This document shows positions 43,938-52,980 of a DNA stretch of 64,000 bases, piece by piece. Under the pieces are notes generated by a model, which worked only from the letters and a program-made list of their open reading frames with translations, was not told the origin of the DNA and did no database searches. This stretch comes from Sphingomonas sp. BGYR3. Lineage in GTDB: Bacteria; Pseudomonadota; Alphaproteobacteria; Sphingomonadales; Sphingomonadaceae. A program made the position numbers and the translations under genes. The stretch covers positions 1,560,001 to 1,624,000 of the forward strand of contig NZ_JANZNT010000001.1 in NCBI RefSeq assembly GCF_025153455.1, in the 5' to 3' direction. Numbering within the stretch: the first letter of the stretch is position 1; the number at the start of each line of letters is the position of its first letter.

Positions 43938-44467
43938 TCCGCAACCTGACCGGCCTTGGCGGCATCACCGCCCTTCTCGTCCTGATCGCCGATCAGGTGG
44001 TGAAATATGTCGTCACCGGCCCGCTCGGCCTGACGCAGGAGGGACAGGAAATCGCCGTCCTGCCCATCTTTACCCTGCGCTTCGTGATGAACGAGGGGGT
44101 GTCGATGGGGATGCTTCAGGCGGAAAATGACCTGATGCGCTGGGCCCTGGTCGCGATGACCGGCGCCATCGCCATTGCCGTTGCCTGGTGGATCACGCGG
44201 GAAACCAGCCGCCCGGATCTGTTCGCGCTTGGCCTGGTGCTGGGCGGGGCCATCGGCAACATCATCGACCGCATCCGTTTTGGCTATGTCGTCGATTATG
44301 CCGACCTGCATTTCGGCGACTGGTCGCCGTTTCTGGTGTTCAACGTGGCCGATGCCGCGATCAGCATCGGCGTCGTTATCCTGCTTGCGCGCGCCCTGCT
44401 TGTGCGCGACAAGCCGCAGCAACAGGGCGGACCCAGCGATTCCGCGACGGAGAATGTGAATGCGTAA
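43934..44467 (+). CDS. lspA: Lipoprotein signal peptidase
   Basis: The 177-residue aspartic peptidase cleaves signal peptides of lipoproteins in the inner membrane. Catalytic Asp residues are in GNIIDRIRFGYVVDYADL and FNVADAAISIGVV. Four membrane helices are evident. The ATG at 43934 overlaps the ileS stop by 4 bases. The C-terminal 20 residues are hydrophilic (DKPQQQGGPSDSATENVNA). Its end overlaps the start of the next lipoprotein gene by 8 bases, so the peptidase and one likely substrate are made together. Confidence 0.95.
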   Translation: MIRNLTGLGGITALLVLIADQVVKYVVTGPLGLTQEGQEIAVLPIFTLRFVMNEGVSMGMLQAENDLMRWALVAMTGAIAIAVAWWITRETSRPDLFALGLVLGGAIGNIIDRIRFGYVVDYADLHFGDWSPFLVFNVADAAISIGVVILLARALLVRDKPQQQGGPSDSATENVNA

Positions 44468-44873
44468 GGCCATCCTTGCCGCCGGACTTGCCGGCATCGT
44501 GCTCAGCACCGCTGCCTGTGGCGGCCGTGGCGGTCTCGACCGCAACCGGCCCGACGAATTTGCCGTCGCGCGTCAGGCGCCGCTGGTGATCCCGCCCGAT
44601 TTCGCGCTCGTGCCGCCGCAGCCCGGCGCCGCCCGCCCGCAGGAAAACGGCCCGCAGCAAGAGGCGCTGGAGGCGTTGTTCGGCAAGCCTGCACCGCGCA
44701 GCGCCACCGAAACCTCGATGCTGGAAGCCGCAGGCGCTTCGGGTGCAGAGGTCGGCGTGCGCTCCTCGGTCGGTGATCCCGACACCAGCGTGGTGAACAA
44801 GGGCACGACCACCCGCGACATCATCGCCGCGCCGCAGGGCGATGGCGAAACGGCCCGCGTCGTTACCCCCTGA
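44460..44873 (+). CDS. DUF3035 lipoprotein (BamF-like)
   Basis: The 137-residue protein has a lipoprotein signal with Ser-Thr-Ala-Ala-Cys (Cys 20). The mature sequence has the DUF3035 pattern RNRPDEFAVARQAPLVIPPDFALVPPQPGAARPQE. Proteins of this family have been proposed as alphaproteobacterial BAM-complex accessory lipoproteins (BamF). It is coupled to lspA by an 8-base overlap, as is common for this family. Confidence 0.85.
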   Translation: MRKAILAAGLAGIVLSTAACGGRGGLDRNRPDEFAVARQAPLVIPPDFALVPPQPGAARPQENGPQQEALEALFGKPAPRSATETSMLEAAGASGAEVGVRSSVGDPDTSVVNKGTTTRDIIAAPQGDGETARVVTP

Positions 44874-44942
44874 TTGCGCTTCATCCGGCGTTCATCGCGG
44901 CAGGCCTTTGCTAGTGGCGATTTAAGCCGCTAGTCTGGTGCC

Positions 44943-46358
44943 ATGGCCACTTCAAAAGCGATCCGCCCGATGATCCGTCCCCTGCTGCAAGCCACTGCCC
45001 TGGTGGGCGCGTTGGCGATGGTCCCGGTCGCCACCGGCGCGATGGCGCAGGTCGATACCGAAAGCTATCGCGAGCTGGACGCCTTTATGGACGTCTACAC
45101 CCGCGTGCGCGCCCAATATGTCGATCAGGTGGACGACAAGACGCTGATGAAGGGCGCGATCCAGGGGATGCTGGCCGCGCTCGATCCGCACAGCTCCTAT
45201 GTCGATGCGCTCGATTTCGAGAATATGCGCATCGCGACCGAAGGGAATTATGGCGGCCTTGGCCTGTCGGTGACGATGGAGGACGGGGTGGTCAAGGTGA
45301 TTGCCCCGACCGAAGACACCCCCGCCTTCCGCGCCGGGATCAAGGCGGGCGACTACATCACCCATATCGACAACAAGCTGATCTATGGCGAAACGCTCGA
45401 CGCCGCGGTCACCTCGATGCGCGGTCCGCCGGGCAGCAAGATCACCATCACCATCGTCCGCCCCGGCCGCGAAAAGCCGATGGACGTTCAGCTGACCCGC
45501 GAAACCATCGTTCAAAAGGCGGTGAAGTGGGAGGTGAAGGACGGCATCGGCATCATCAACATCAACACCTTTTCCGGCACCACCGGCGCCGAAACCCGTG
45601 CCGCGATCGCGGCGATCGACAAGACGCTGGGCAAAAAGCCGCTCGGCTATGTCATCGACCTGCGCGACAATGGCGGCGGCCTGCTGTCCCAGGCGGTCGA
45701 GGTATCCGACATCTTTCTGGCCAATGGCGAAATCGTGTCCCAGCGCGGCCGGGAAAAGGGCGATATCGAACGCTATTTCGCCGATCAGCCGGATCGGTAC
45801 CAGTCAGGCCGCACCGTGGTGAAGGGCGATCTGACCGGCGGATTGCCGCTGATCGTCCTGGTCGATGCCGGCACCGCTTCTGCATCCGAAATCGTCGCCG
45901 GCGCGGTTCAGGATCACCATCGCGGCCTCGTGATGGGCGAAACCACCTTTGGAAAGGGGTCGGTGCAGACCCTGATTCAGGTCGGCCCGCAATCGGCGCT
46001 GCGCCTGACGACGGCGCGCTATTACACGCCGTCCGGCCGGTCGGTGCAGGAAGGCGGCATCAGCCCCGACCTTGCCGTGCCCCAGATCAGCGATCCGGAC
46101 CGGCGCAGCCGCCGCGTAATCCGCGAGGCGGACCTGCGCCGCCATCTGGTCAACGAGGCAAAGGTCGACGACAAGCTGCTCGAAGACGATGCCAAGGACG
46201 ATCCCCGCTTTTCCGCCAAGCCAGAGGACCTGAAGAAGCAGGGCATCGAGGATTTCCAGCTGCATTACGCGCTGCAGACCATCGGCCGCCTTGGCCCGAA
46301 CGTGCGACAGGCCGCGACGGAAAAGGCGGCGGCGGGCAAGCCCGCGGGCGGCCGCTGA
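44943..46358 (+). CDS. ctpA: Carboxy-terminal processing protease (S41)
   Basis: The 471-residue exported protease has a signal peptide to about residue 36, a PDZ domain (about 95-180, GLGLSVTMEDGVVKVIAPTEDTPAFRAGIKAGD) and an S41 catalytic core. Catalytic Ser is in VDAGTASASEIVAGAVQDH (about 315) and Lys in GETTFGKGSVQTL (about 340). The family trims C-termini of envelope proteins. It is 69 bases after the DUF3035 gene and followed 19 bases later by dsbB. Confidence 0.95.
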   Translation: MATSKAIRPMIRPLLQATALVGALAMVPVATGAMAQVDTESYRELDAFMDVYTRVRAQYVDQVDDKTLMKGAIQGMLAALDPHSSYVDALDFENMRIATEGNYGGLGLSVTMEDGVVKVIAPTEDTPAFRAGIKAGDYITHIDNKLIYGETLDAAVTSMRGPPGSKITITIVRPGREKPMDVQLTRETIVQKAVKWEVKDGIGIININTFSGTTGAETRAAIAAIDKTLGKKPLGYVIDLRDNGGGLLSQAVEVSDIFLANGEIVSQRGREKGDIERYFADQPDRYQSGRTVVKGDLTGGLPLIVLVDAGTASASEIVAGAVQDHHRGLVMGETTFGKGSVQTLIQVGPQSALRLTTARYYTPSGRSVQEGGISPDLAVPQISDPDRRSRRVIREADLRRHLVNEAKVDDKLLEDDAKDDPRFSAKPEDLKKQGIEDFQLHYALQTIGRLGPNVRQAATEKAAAGKPAGGR

Positions 46359-46377
46359 TCCCCGGTAGCACCGCCGC

Positions 46378-46851
46378 ATGAGCCCGTCCCTCCGGCTGGC
46401 GCGCTGGATCGCGTTTCTGCTGCCGCTGTCCCTGATCCTGGGGGCGCTGGCGTCGCAATATCTGGGCGGGCTGTATCCGTGCGAGCTGTGCCACTGGCAA
46501 CGCTGGCCGCATTATGCCGCGATCGTGCTGGCCGGACTGGCTTTTGTCATTCCGGGCCGCAGCCAGCGGACCGGCCTGGTCACGCTGGCGATGCTGGCCA
46601 TCCTGATCAGCGGCATGATCGGCGTCTATCATGCCGGGGTCGAATATCACTGGTGGCCCAACCTTGCGCCCTGCGCATCGACCATGACCGGTGCGGGCAC
46701 CATCGAGGATATCCTGGCGATGCCGGTCATTTCCTGCGACCAGCCGCAATGGACCTTTGCCGGTATTTCCCTTGCCGGGTTCAATGCGCTGTTGTCGCTG
46801 GGCGGCGCCCTCACCATCTTGGCGCTGTTGTTCAAGAGGAAGCCGCTATGA
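46378..46851 (+). CDS. dsbB: Disulfide bond formation protein DsbB
   Basis: The 157-residue four-helix membrane protein re-oxidises DsbA using ubiquinone. The first Cys pair is in YPCELCHWQRW (35 and 38). The second pair, in APCAST and VISCDQP, lies in the second periplasmic loop. It overlaps coq7 by 4 bases. This links disulfide formation to ubiquinone synthesis in one transcript. Confidence 0.93.
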   Translation: MSPSLRLARWIAFLLPLSLILGALASQYLGGLYPCELCHWQRWPHYAAIVLAGLAFVIPGRSQRTGLVTLAMLAILISGMIGVYHAGVEYHWWPNLAPCASTMTGAGTIEDILAMPVISCDQPQWTFAGISLAGFNALLSLGGALTILALLFKRKPL

Positions 46852-47381
46852 CCATCGCAGCCCCCCGCTCCGCCCCGAACATCGAATCGATGATTCGCGT
46901 CAATCAGGCGGGCGAATATGGCGCGACCCGCATCTATGCCGGCCAGCTTGCCGTGATGGGCGATCGCGGTGAGGCCGCCCGCGCAATCGCCGGCATGGCC
47001 CGGCAGGAAGAGCGCCACCGCGCCTTTTTCGACCGGATGATGGCGGAACGGCGTGTGCGGCCGACCATCCTGCATCCACTGTGGGACGCGGCGGGGTTTG
47101 CGCTGGGTGCTGTCACCGCGGCGATCGGCCCGAAGGCGGCGATGGCCTGCACCGTCGCGGTCGAAACAGAGATTGACCGCCATTATCGCGATCAGCTGGA
47201 CGAACTGGGCGATACCGACCCCGAATTGTCGGCGGCGGTGGCGGAGTTTCGGGCCGAAGAGCTGGAGCACAAGGACGCGGCATTAGAGGCCGGCGCCGAA
47301 CAGGCCGTCGCCTATCCCGTGCTGTCCGGCGTGATCCGCCTGGGCTGCCGCGCCGCCATCGCGCTGTCGAAGCGAATTTGA
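46848..47381 (+). CDS. coq7: Demethoxyubiquinone hydroxylase (Coq7)
   Basis: The 177-residue di-iron enzyme adds the last hydroxyl in ubiquinone synthesis. Its iron-binding Glu/His set is visible: NQAGEYGATRIYAGQL, RQEERHRAFFDRMM, VETEIDRHYRDQLDEL and AEELEHKDAALEAGA. The ATG at 46848 overlaps dsbB by 4 bases. DsbB uses ubiquinone, so the coupling makes sense. In Alphaproteobacteria coq7 replaces UbiF/UbiH-type hydroxylases for this step. Confidence 0.95.
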   Translation: MTIAAPRSAPNIESMIRVNQAGEYGATRIYAGQLAVMGDRGEAARAIAGMARQEERHRAFFDRMMAERRVRPTILHPLWDAAGFALGAVTAAIGPKAAMACTVAVETEIDRHYRDQLDELGDTDPELSAAVAEFRAEELEHKDAALEAGAEQAVAYPVLSGVIRLGCRAAIALSKRI

Positions 47382-47433
47382 TGCCATTCGCCCTCGTCAT
47401 GCGTTAATGGTGCAGAGAGAGGAGCTTAACAGG

Positions 47434-47835
47434 ATGACCCGCACTGCACTGATCGCGTTGGCGGCCCTTGCCGGCCTTGCAACGATCCCCGCCCCTGCCA
47501 GCGCGCAGACGGTGCGCGGCGGCGTGCTCGACATCTTTGGCGATGACAAATGCCCGACCAATTCGGATGGCGAAGAGATTTATGTCTGCCGTCGCCTGCC
47601 CGAGGGTGAGCGGTTCCGCATCCCTCAGAAACTGCGCGACCCGGAAATCGCACCCAGCAAGGAAAGCTGGGCCGTGCGGCAGGAAGATGCGCTGCGTGTC
47701 GGCGATTTCGGCACGGGCAGCTGCTCGACCGTCGGTGCCGGCGGTGGCACCGGGTGCTTCGCCCGCGCCGCCCGCGCGTCCAAGGCCGATTCGCGCGCCC
47801 GGCGTGAAGCAGAGACGGATCTGCCGCTGGAATAA
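47434..47835 (+). CDS. Exported Cys-containing protein, unknown function
   Basis: The 133-residue product starts at the ATG at 47434 with GGAG about ten bases upstream. A signal peptide ends near PASAQT (residue 25). The mature part holds a GDDKCPTNSDGEEIYVCRRLPEGERFRIP segment and a second Cys pair in GSCSTVGAGGGTGCF. Four cysteines suggest two disulfides. Similar proteins recur in sphingomonads without a known role, from memory. It may be part of the envelope set with dsbB, 52 bases after coq7. Confidence 0.65.
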   Translation: MTRTALIALAALAGLATIPAPASAQTVRGGVLDIFGDDKCPTNSDGEEIYVCRRLPEGERFRIPQKLRDPEIAPSKESWAVRQEDALRVGDFGTGSCSTVGAGGGTGCFARAARASKADSRARREAETDLPLE

Positions 47836-47891
47836 CCCGCCCCGCCCGCGTTCCGCTTGCCCTTTGCGGCAACAGAACATAAAAGGAACGA

Positions 47892-49139
47892 ATGGCACAG
47901 CTCGATACGCGGCAGAAACTGGAAATCCTTGCCGACGCGGCAAAATATGATGCCAGCTGCGCGTCATCGGGCACGACCAAGCGCCATTCGCGCGATGGAA
48001 AAGGGCTGGGTTCGACCACCGGGTCGGGCATCTGCCACGCCTACACCCCCGATGGTCGGTGCATCAGCCTGTTGAAGATCCTGCTGACCAACAGCTGCGT
48101 GTTTGATTGCCATTATTGCATCAACCGGAAGAGCAGCAATGTGCGCCGCGCCCGCTTTACCGCGCGCGAAGTGGTTGATCTGACGCTGAATTTCTATCGC
48201 CGCAATTATATCGAGGGCTTGTTCCTGTCCTCCGGCATCATCCACTCGTCCAACTATACCATGGAACAGCTGGTCGAGGTTGCCCGATCGTTGCGCGAGG
48301 ATCACCAGTTTCGCGGCTATATCCACCTGAAGACGATCCCGGACGCGGACCCGGAACTGATCGCGGCGGCGGGCCGACATGCCGATCGCATTTCGATCAA
48401 CATCGAATTGCCGACCGCTGCGGGCCTGAAGCGCCTGGCTCCGGAAAAGTCGGAGGGGCAGATCGAAGGCGCGATGGGCGGCATGGCCCGGTCGATCCTG
48501 GACGCGCGCGATGCGCGCAAACGCTATCGATCGGCGCCGCGCTTTGCCCCTGGGGGTCAGTCGACGCAGATGATCGTCGGCGCTGACGCCGCGTCCGACC
48601 GCGACATCGTGGGCCGGGCAGCGACGCTGTATGACCGGTTTGCGCTGCGCCGCGTCTATTATTCGGCGTTCAGCCCGATCCCGTCGGCCAGCACGGTCCT
48701 GCCGCTGAAACGGCCGCCGCTGATGCGGGAACATCGCCTGTATCAATCGGACTGGCTGATGCGGTTTTACGGTTTTGCGCCAGCCGAGGTTGCCGATGCG
48801 GCAGACAGCGGAACGGGGATGCTGCCGCTCGACATCGACCCCAAATTGGCCTGGGCGCTCAAGCACCGGGAACGGTTTCCGGTCGACATCAACCGGGCAC
48901 CGCGCGAAATGCTGCTCCGGGTACCGGGTCTGGGCGTCAAGGCGGTCAACGCCATCCTTGCGGCGCGGCGCCATCGGCGTCTTCGGCTGGAGGATGTCGC
49001 CCGGCTGACGGTTTCCATTGCCAGGCTTCGACCGTTCCTTGTCGCGGCGGACTGGCGCCCGGTGATGCTCAGCGACAGCCTGGCGATCGAACACAGCCTC
49101 CGGCCGCAGCGCGAGCAGCTGGAGCTGTTTCCGGCTTGA
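47892..49139 (+). CDS. Putative DNA modification/repair radical SAM protein
   Basis: The 415-residue protein carries a radical SAM motif Cys-x3-Cys-x2-Cys in NSCVFDCHYCINRKSS (Cys 69, 73 and 76). The remainder is a TIM-barrel, and a C-terminal helix-hairpin-helix DNA-binding motif occurs in VPGLGVKAVNAILAARRHRRL (about 345-365). This matches the family annotated as a putative DNA modification/repair radical SAM protein (related in outline to spore photoproduct lyase). It lies at an AAAGGAACGA ribosome-binding site and overlaps the UdgX-fusion gene, sharing the bases TTGA. The substrate lesion is unknown. Confidence 0.9.
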   Translation: MAQLDTRQKLEILADAAKYDASCASSGTTKRHSRDGKGLGSTTGSGICHAYTPDGRCISLLKILLTNSCVFDCHYCINRKSSNVRRARFTAREVVDLTLNFYRRNYIEGLFLSSGIIHSSNYTMEQLVEVARSLREDHQFRGYIHLKTIPDADPELIAAAGRHADRISINIELPTAAGLKRLAPEKSEGQIEGAMGGMARSILDARDARKRYRSAPRFAPGGQSTQMIVGADAASDRDIVGRAATLYDRFALRRVYYSAFSPIPSASTVLPLKRPPLMREHRLYQSDWLMRFYGFAPAEVADAADSGTGMLPLDIDPKLAWALKHRERFPVDINRAPREMLLRVPGLGVKAVNAILAARRHRRLRLEDVARLTVSIARLRPFLVAADWRPVMLSDSLAIEHSLRPQREQLELFPA

Positions 49140-50551
49140 CGCATCAGATCACGCTGGATGAGCCGGACGATTTCGACGGCTGGCGACAGGCGGCCCGGGC
49201 GCTGGCGCTGGCCCGCGTTGCGCCCGATGGCGCGGTCTGGCGCGTGGCGGGCGATGCGGGTGATCTGTTCGGCGCCGATGCTCCGCTGCCGCCGCCATCC
49301 GATCCGCCCGTCAATCTGCGCGTGCCCCGGGCGTTTCTCGACCTTGCCCGAAGCGCCATCCAGCATAGCGACCCCAGCCGGTTCGCGCGCCTCTATGCCC
49401 TGCTGATCCGGCTGCAGCGGCAACCGGGGGCGATCGAGGACCGGGCGGACCCGTCGCTTCGCCAGCTGGAGGACATGGCCAAGGCGGTGCGGCGGGACAT
49501 TCACAAGATGCGCGCCTTTGTCCGCTTCCGCACCGTGATGGATCAGGACGGGGAACGGTTCGTCGCGTGGTTCGAACCGCAGCATCATATCGTGCGGCAT
49601 AATGCCCGGTTCTTCGTCGATCGCTTTGCCGCGATGCGCTGGTCGATCCTGACACCGGCGCTGTCGATCCACTGGGACGGATCGACGCTGGTCGAAGGGC
49701 CCGGCGCAACGCGCGCCGATGCGCCCGCGGACGACCCGGTCGAGGCGATCTGGAAGACCTATTACGGCGCGATCTTCAATCCCGCGCGCGTCAAGATCGG
49801 CGCGATGCTGAAGGAAATGCCGCGCAAATACTGGCACAACATGGCCGAAACCGCGTTGATCGGACAGTTGATTGCGGGGGCGCATCAACGGGAAAGCCGC
49901 ATGATCGACACCGCCGCGCAGCCATCCCCATCCGGCAACGCCGCCGGCGCCATCGCCGCCCTGCGGGAAGAGGCGGCAAGCTGTCGCCGCTGTCCCCTGT
50001 GGCAACCCGCAAGGCAAACGGTGTTCGGCGAAGGGCCGCCGGATGCGGACATCATGCTGGTCGGCGAGCAGCCGGGCGATCAGGAGGATCTGGCCGGCCA
50101 TCCCTTTGTCGGCCCGGCGGGTCAGGTGCTGGACGCCGCGCTGGCCCAGGCCGGGCTGGATCGCGCGCGGTTGTATGTCACCAACGCGGTGAAGCATTTC
50201 AAGTTCGAGCCGCGCGGCAAGCGGCGGATCCATCAATCGCCCGTCACGGACGAAATCCGGGCATGCCAATGGTGGCTGGATCAGGAGCGGGCGATCGTGC
50301 GGCCGCGGCTGACCATCGCGCTGGGTGCAACGGCGGCGCGCGCACTTGCCGGAAAGGCCGTTACCATTGGGCGAGAGCGGGGACGGCCGGTGCAGTTTGC
50401 GGACGGGGGTGCGGGCTGGATCACGGTGCATCCCAGCTATCTGCTGCGCCTGCCCGATCCAGAGCTTGCCGAAAGGGAGCGGCGCAGATTCGTCGAGGAA
50501 CTGGCCGCTGCCCGGGCCTGGGTCGAGGCCGGGGCCGGTGCGTCAGGATGA
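49136..50551 (+). CDS. udgX: DUF4130-like domain fused to UdgX uracil-DNA glycosylase
   Basis: The 471-residue protein has two parts. The N-terminal about 255 residues resemble the DUF4130 DNA-metabolism family (HQITLDEPDDFDGWRQAARA, and RFVAWFEPQHHIVRHNARFF). The C-terminal about 215 residues are UdgX: GEQPGDQEDLAGHPFVGPAG, the R-loop GKRRIHQSP with the His (366) that forms a covalent bond with the abasic site in UdgX, and ITVHPSYLLRL. Only three Cys (CRRC pair and RACQW) are visible for the Fe-S cluster, with His at the fourth family-4 position (AVKHFKF). The TTG start at 49136 overlaps the previous stop and gives the family N-terminus. Confidence 0.92.
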   Translation: MTHQITLDEPDDFDGWRQAARALALARVAPDGAVWRVAGDAGDLFGADAPLPPPSDPPVNLRVPRAFLDLARSAIQHSDPSRFARLYALLIRLQRQPGAIEDRADPSLRQLEDMAKAVRRDIHKMRAFVRFRTVMDQDGERFVAWFEPQHHIVRHNARFFVDRFAAMRWSILTPALSIHWDGSTLVEGPGATRADAPADDPVEAIWKTYYGAIFNPARVKIGAMLKEMPRKYWHNMAETALIGQLIAGAHQRESRMIDTAAQPSPSGNAAGAIAALREEAASCRRCPLWQPARQTVFGEGPPDADIMLVGEQPGDQEDLAGHPFVGPAGQVLDAALAQAGLDRARLYVTNAVKHFKFEPRGKRRIHQSPVTDEIRACQWWLDQERAIVRPRLTIALGATAARALAGKAVTIGRERGRPVQFADGGAGWITVHPSYLLRLPDPELAERERRRFVEELAAARAWVEAGAGASG

Positions 50552-50587
50552 TTGACGATCCAGTGCTTTGCCGTCAGGACTTGCGGA

Positions 50588-51607
50588 GTGACAGGGGCAA
50601 AGAGGACAACGATCCGGGAGGTCGCGGAGCGCGCTGGCGTTTCCACCAAGACGGTGTCGCGCGTCCTGAACAACGAACCCCATGTGACCGCGGCAGTACG
50701 CGAACGCGTGAACGCCGCCACACGGGAACTGGATTACCACCCCAATATGCTGGCCCAGGGGCTGGTGCGGCGTCGCTCCTATCTGCTGGGTCTGGTCTAT
50801 GAAAAGCCCAGCCCCAGCTATGTCGTCGACCTTCAGATGGGCGTGCTCGACCGGTTGCGGGAGGAGCGGTATCGCCTGATCGTGCTGCCGGTTCACTCGA
50901 TCGCCACGCGCGCGCATGAGGTGACGGGACTGTTGCGGTCGGCGGCGCTGGACGGCGTCGTGCTGGCCCCGCCGGCATCGGATCATCCCCGTATCCTGCG
51001 CGAACTGACATCGGCGCAGCTCCCCTTTGCCCGCATTGCGCCAACGCAAATGCTGGAACTGGGCAACAACAACCTGCTGGACGATGTGGCGGCGGCGCGC
51101 GGCATTGCCGATCACGTGCTTGCACAGGGGCACCGGCGGGTCGCGATCATCCTGGGCGATCCGACCCATTCCGCCAGCCAGGCCCGCCTTGAAGGGTTCG
51201 GACAGGCCTTTGCCGAGCATGGCCTGGACATGGCAGAGACGCCGCGCGGCCAGGGCTATTTCACCTTTGAATCCGGGTTCGAGGCGGCGCAGGCATTGCT
51301 GTCCGCCAAGCCGCGACCCACGGCCATTCTGGCGCAGAATGACGACATGGCAGTCGGTGCGCTGATGGCCGCCCGGGATCTGGGGCTGGACGTGCCGGGC
51401 GATGTTTCAATCGTCGGATTTGACGATTCCGAGGTTTCCCGGATCACCTGGCCCCGGATCACGACCGTGAAACAGCCAGTGTACGACATGGCTTTTCGCG
51501 CCGCAGAGATGCTGATCCAGCAGCTGGAACAGGGCGAACGTGCCGACAGCGTCGTGCATCCCCACACGCTGATGCTGCGCGATTCGGTGGCGCCGCCGCG
51601 CCGGTGA
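50588..51607 (+). CDS. LacI-family transcriptional regulator
   Basis: The 339-residue regulator has an N-terminal HTH (TTIREVAERAGVSTKTVSRVLNNEPHVTAAVRERV) with the conserved hinge RELDYHPN, and a periplasmic-binding-protein-like sensing domain with AILAQNDDMAVGALMAARDLGLDVPGDVSIVGFDD. GTG at 50588 (preceded by AGGA) is preferred over TTG at 50552. It opens the carbohydrate locus. Its likely targets are two 14-base sites at 52922-52935 and 62809-62822. It is related in family to repressors of sugar genes in Caulobacter and Xanthomonas. Confidence 0.9.
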   Translation: MTGAKRTTIREVAERAGVSTKTVSRVLNNEPHVTAAVRERVNAATRELDYHPNMLAQGLVRRRSYLLGLVYEKPSPSYVVDLQMGVLDRLREERYRLIVLPVHSIATRAHEVTGLLRSAALDGVVLAPPASDHPRILRELTSAQLPFARIAPTQMLELGNNNLLDDVAAARGIADHVLAQGHRRVAIILGDPTHSASQARLEGFGQAFAEHGLDMAETPRGQGYFTFESGFEAAQALLSAKPRPTAILAQNDDMAVGALMAARDLGLDVPGDVSIVGFDDSEVSRITWPRITTVKQPVYDMAFRAAEMLIQQLEQGERADSVVHPHTLMLRDSVAPPRR

Positions 51608-51617
51608 TGGTCGCCGC

Positions 51618-52871
51618 ATGATCACGCGGCGGGAACGGATTGCCTATGCCGCGGGCGATCTGGGCTTCAATTTCGTCTGGCAGTCGATGGAGCTGTTCCT
51701 GCTCTTTTTCTACCTGCGCGGGCTAGGCCTGTCCGCAGGGGCGGCATCGCTGATATTTCTGATCGGTTCGGTCATCGACTGGGTTGCCGATCCGACCGTC
51801 GGTGCGGTTGCAGACCGGATGAGCCGGACGCGCCCGATGCGCATCTGGGTCGGCATTGGCGGCCCGCTGTCCGGCCTGTTGCTTGCACTGGCGTTCATGC
51901 CGTTGCCGCTGGACGGATGGCCGCTGTTCGCCGCCGTGCTGGCGATCCATGTCGCGCTGCGCTTTTGCTACAGCCTTGGCAACATCCCCTATGCCGCGCT
52001 GACCGCGCGAATTTCGGACCGGCCGCTCGACCATCTGGCACTGACCGGCGCCCGGATGCAGGGTGCGGCGATCGGCGGGATGATCGCGGCCGGCGTCTAT
52101 TTCGCGATGCCGGCCAATGGCAGCGGGATTGCCGATTTCCGCAGCGGCGCGCTGTTGCTGGCGGTGCTGGCCCTGCCCGCCTTTCTGGCGACGGTGATCG
52201 GCGTGCGGGAACGGATCAGCACCGCCGCAGCACCAGAAAGCCGGTCGTTGATGGCGACCATGGCCGCCCTGCCCGTCATGCTGCGGGGATCGGCCGTGCT
52301 GCGCCGGCTGCTTGCCACCATCCTGGTCGCGGGATGCGCCGTGACGGTGGTCAACAAGACGCTGCTGTTGCTATTCGAGGAACAGGGATCGCTGCGTGCG
52401 GGCTATCTTGCCACGTTCCTGCCCGGCCTGACGCTATTGCTTGCAACGCCGCTATGGGCCGCCGCGGCAAGGCGGCGGGGACGTGTCGCCGTGCTGGTTA
52501 TTGCGGGCGTGCTGAATGTTGCGGCTGTCCTGGCGCTGATCCTGCCGTTTGGCCTGCCCTTTCACCTTGGGGCGATCACGCTGGCGATCACGGCAGGGAA
52601 CGGCATGTCGGTCATGTTCTGGGCGCTGGTCCCGGTGGTGGTCGAACGATCGGGCGATCAGGGAACGGGCTTTGCCGCGCGCACCTATGCGCTGTGCTCC
52701 ATCGCCCGGAAACTGGCGCAGGCGATTGCACCGCAGCTGATCGCGCTCAGCCTTACCGGAACGCGCTCCGTCATTCCGGCAATCATCGTGAGTGCGATCG
52801 TTGCGCTGATCGTCATCGTCGTCTTTCGCCCGTCCGGATCGACGCCATCGCTGCGCGAGGCCGCTCGTTGA
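51618..52871 (+). CDS. MFS sugar transporter (GPH/MelB-like)
   Basis: The 417-residue protein has about 12 membrane helices. The glycoside-pentoside-hexuronide signature D-x(3)-D-P occurs in SVIDWVADPTVGAVADRMS (about residues 50-68), and RFCYSLGNIPYAALTARIS is a second MelB-like block. It probably imports a mono- or oligosaccharide with a cation. It starts 10 bases after the LacI gene and precedes GH3, so it fits the uptake step of this locus. Confidence 0.9.
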   Translation: MITRRERIAYAAGDLGFNFVWQSMELFLLFFYLRGLGLSAGAASLIFLIGSVIDWVADPTVGAVADRMSRTRPMRIWVGIGGPLSGLLLALAFMPLPLDGWPLFAAVLAIHVALRFCYSLGNIPYAALTARISDRPLDHLALTGARMQGAAIGGMIAAGVYFAMPANGSGIADFRSGALLLAVLALPAFLATVIGVRERISTAAAPESRSLMATMAALPVMLRGSAVLRRLLATILVAGCAVTVVNKTLLLLFEEQGSLRAGYLATFLPGLTLLLATPLWAAAARRRGRVAVLVIAGVLNVAAVLALILPFGLPFHLGAITLAITAGNGMSVMFWALVPVVVERSGDQGTGFAARTYALCSIARKLAQAIAPQLIALSLTGTRSVIPAIIVSAIVALIVIVVFRPSGSTPSLREAAR

Positions 52872-52921
52872 TCGTTTGCACGACAAAAGGTGCAGCAGCG
52901 GGAACGCAGGCAACAGGAACT

Positions 52922-52935
52922 TGTCAGCGTTGTCA
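52922..52935. promoter_or_regulatory. Candidate LacI operator before GH3
   Basis: TGTCAGCGTTGTCA with a central CG shares TG-x-x-AGCGTT-x-x-CA with the site at 62809-62822. It lies 46 bases before the GH3 start. Confidence 0.6.
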
Positions 52936-52980
52936 GGCTGAGGCATGGAAGGCGCGACAATGGAGCCGATGGGGGAGAGG

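Noticed and set aside
48767-50431. 554-codon minus-strand frame over the radical SAM and UdgX genes
   Set aside because: Both plus-strand genes carry full catalytic motifs; the reverse frame shows only composition-driven sequence.
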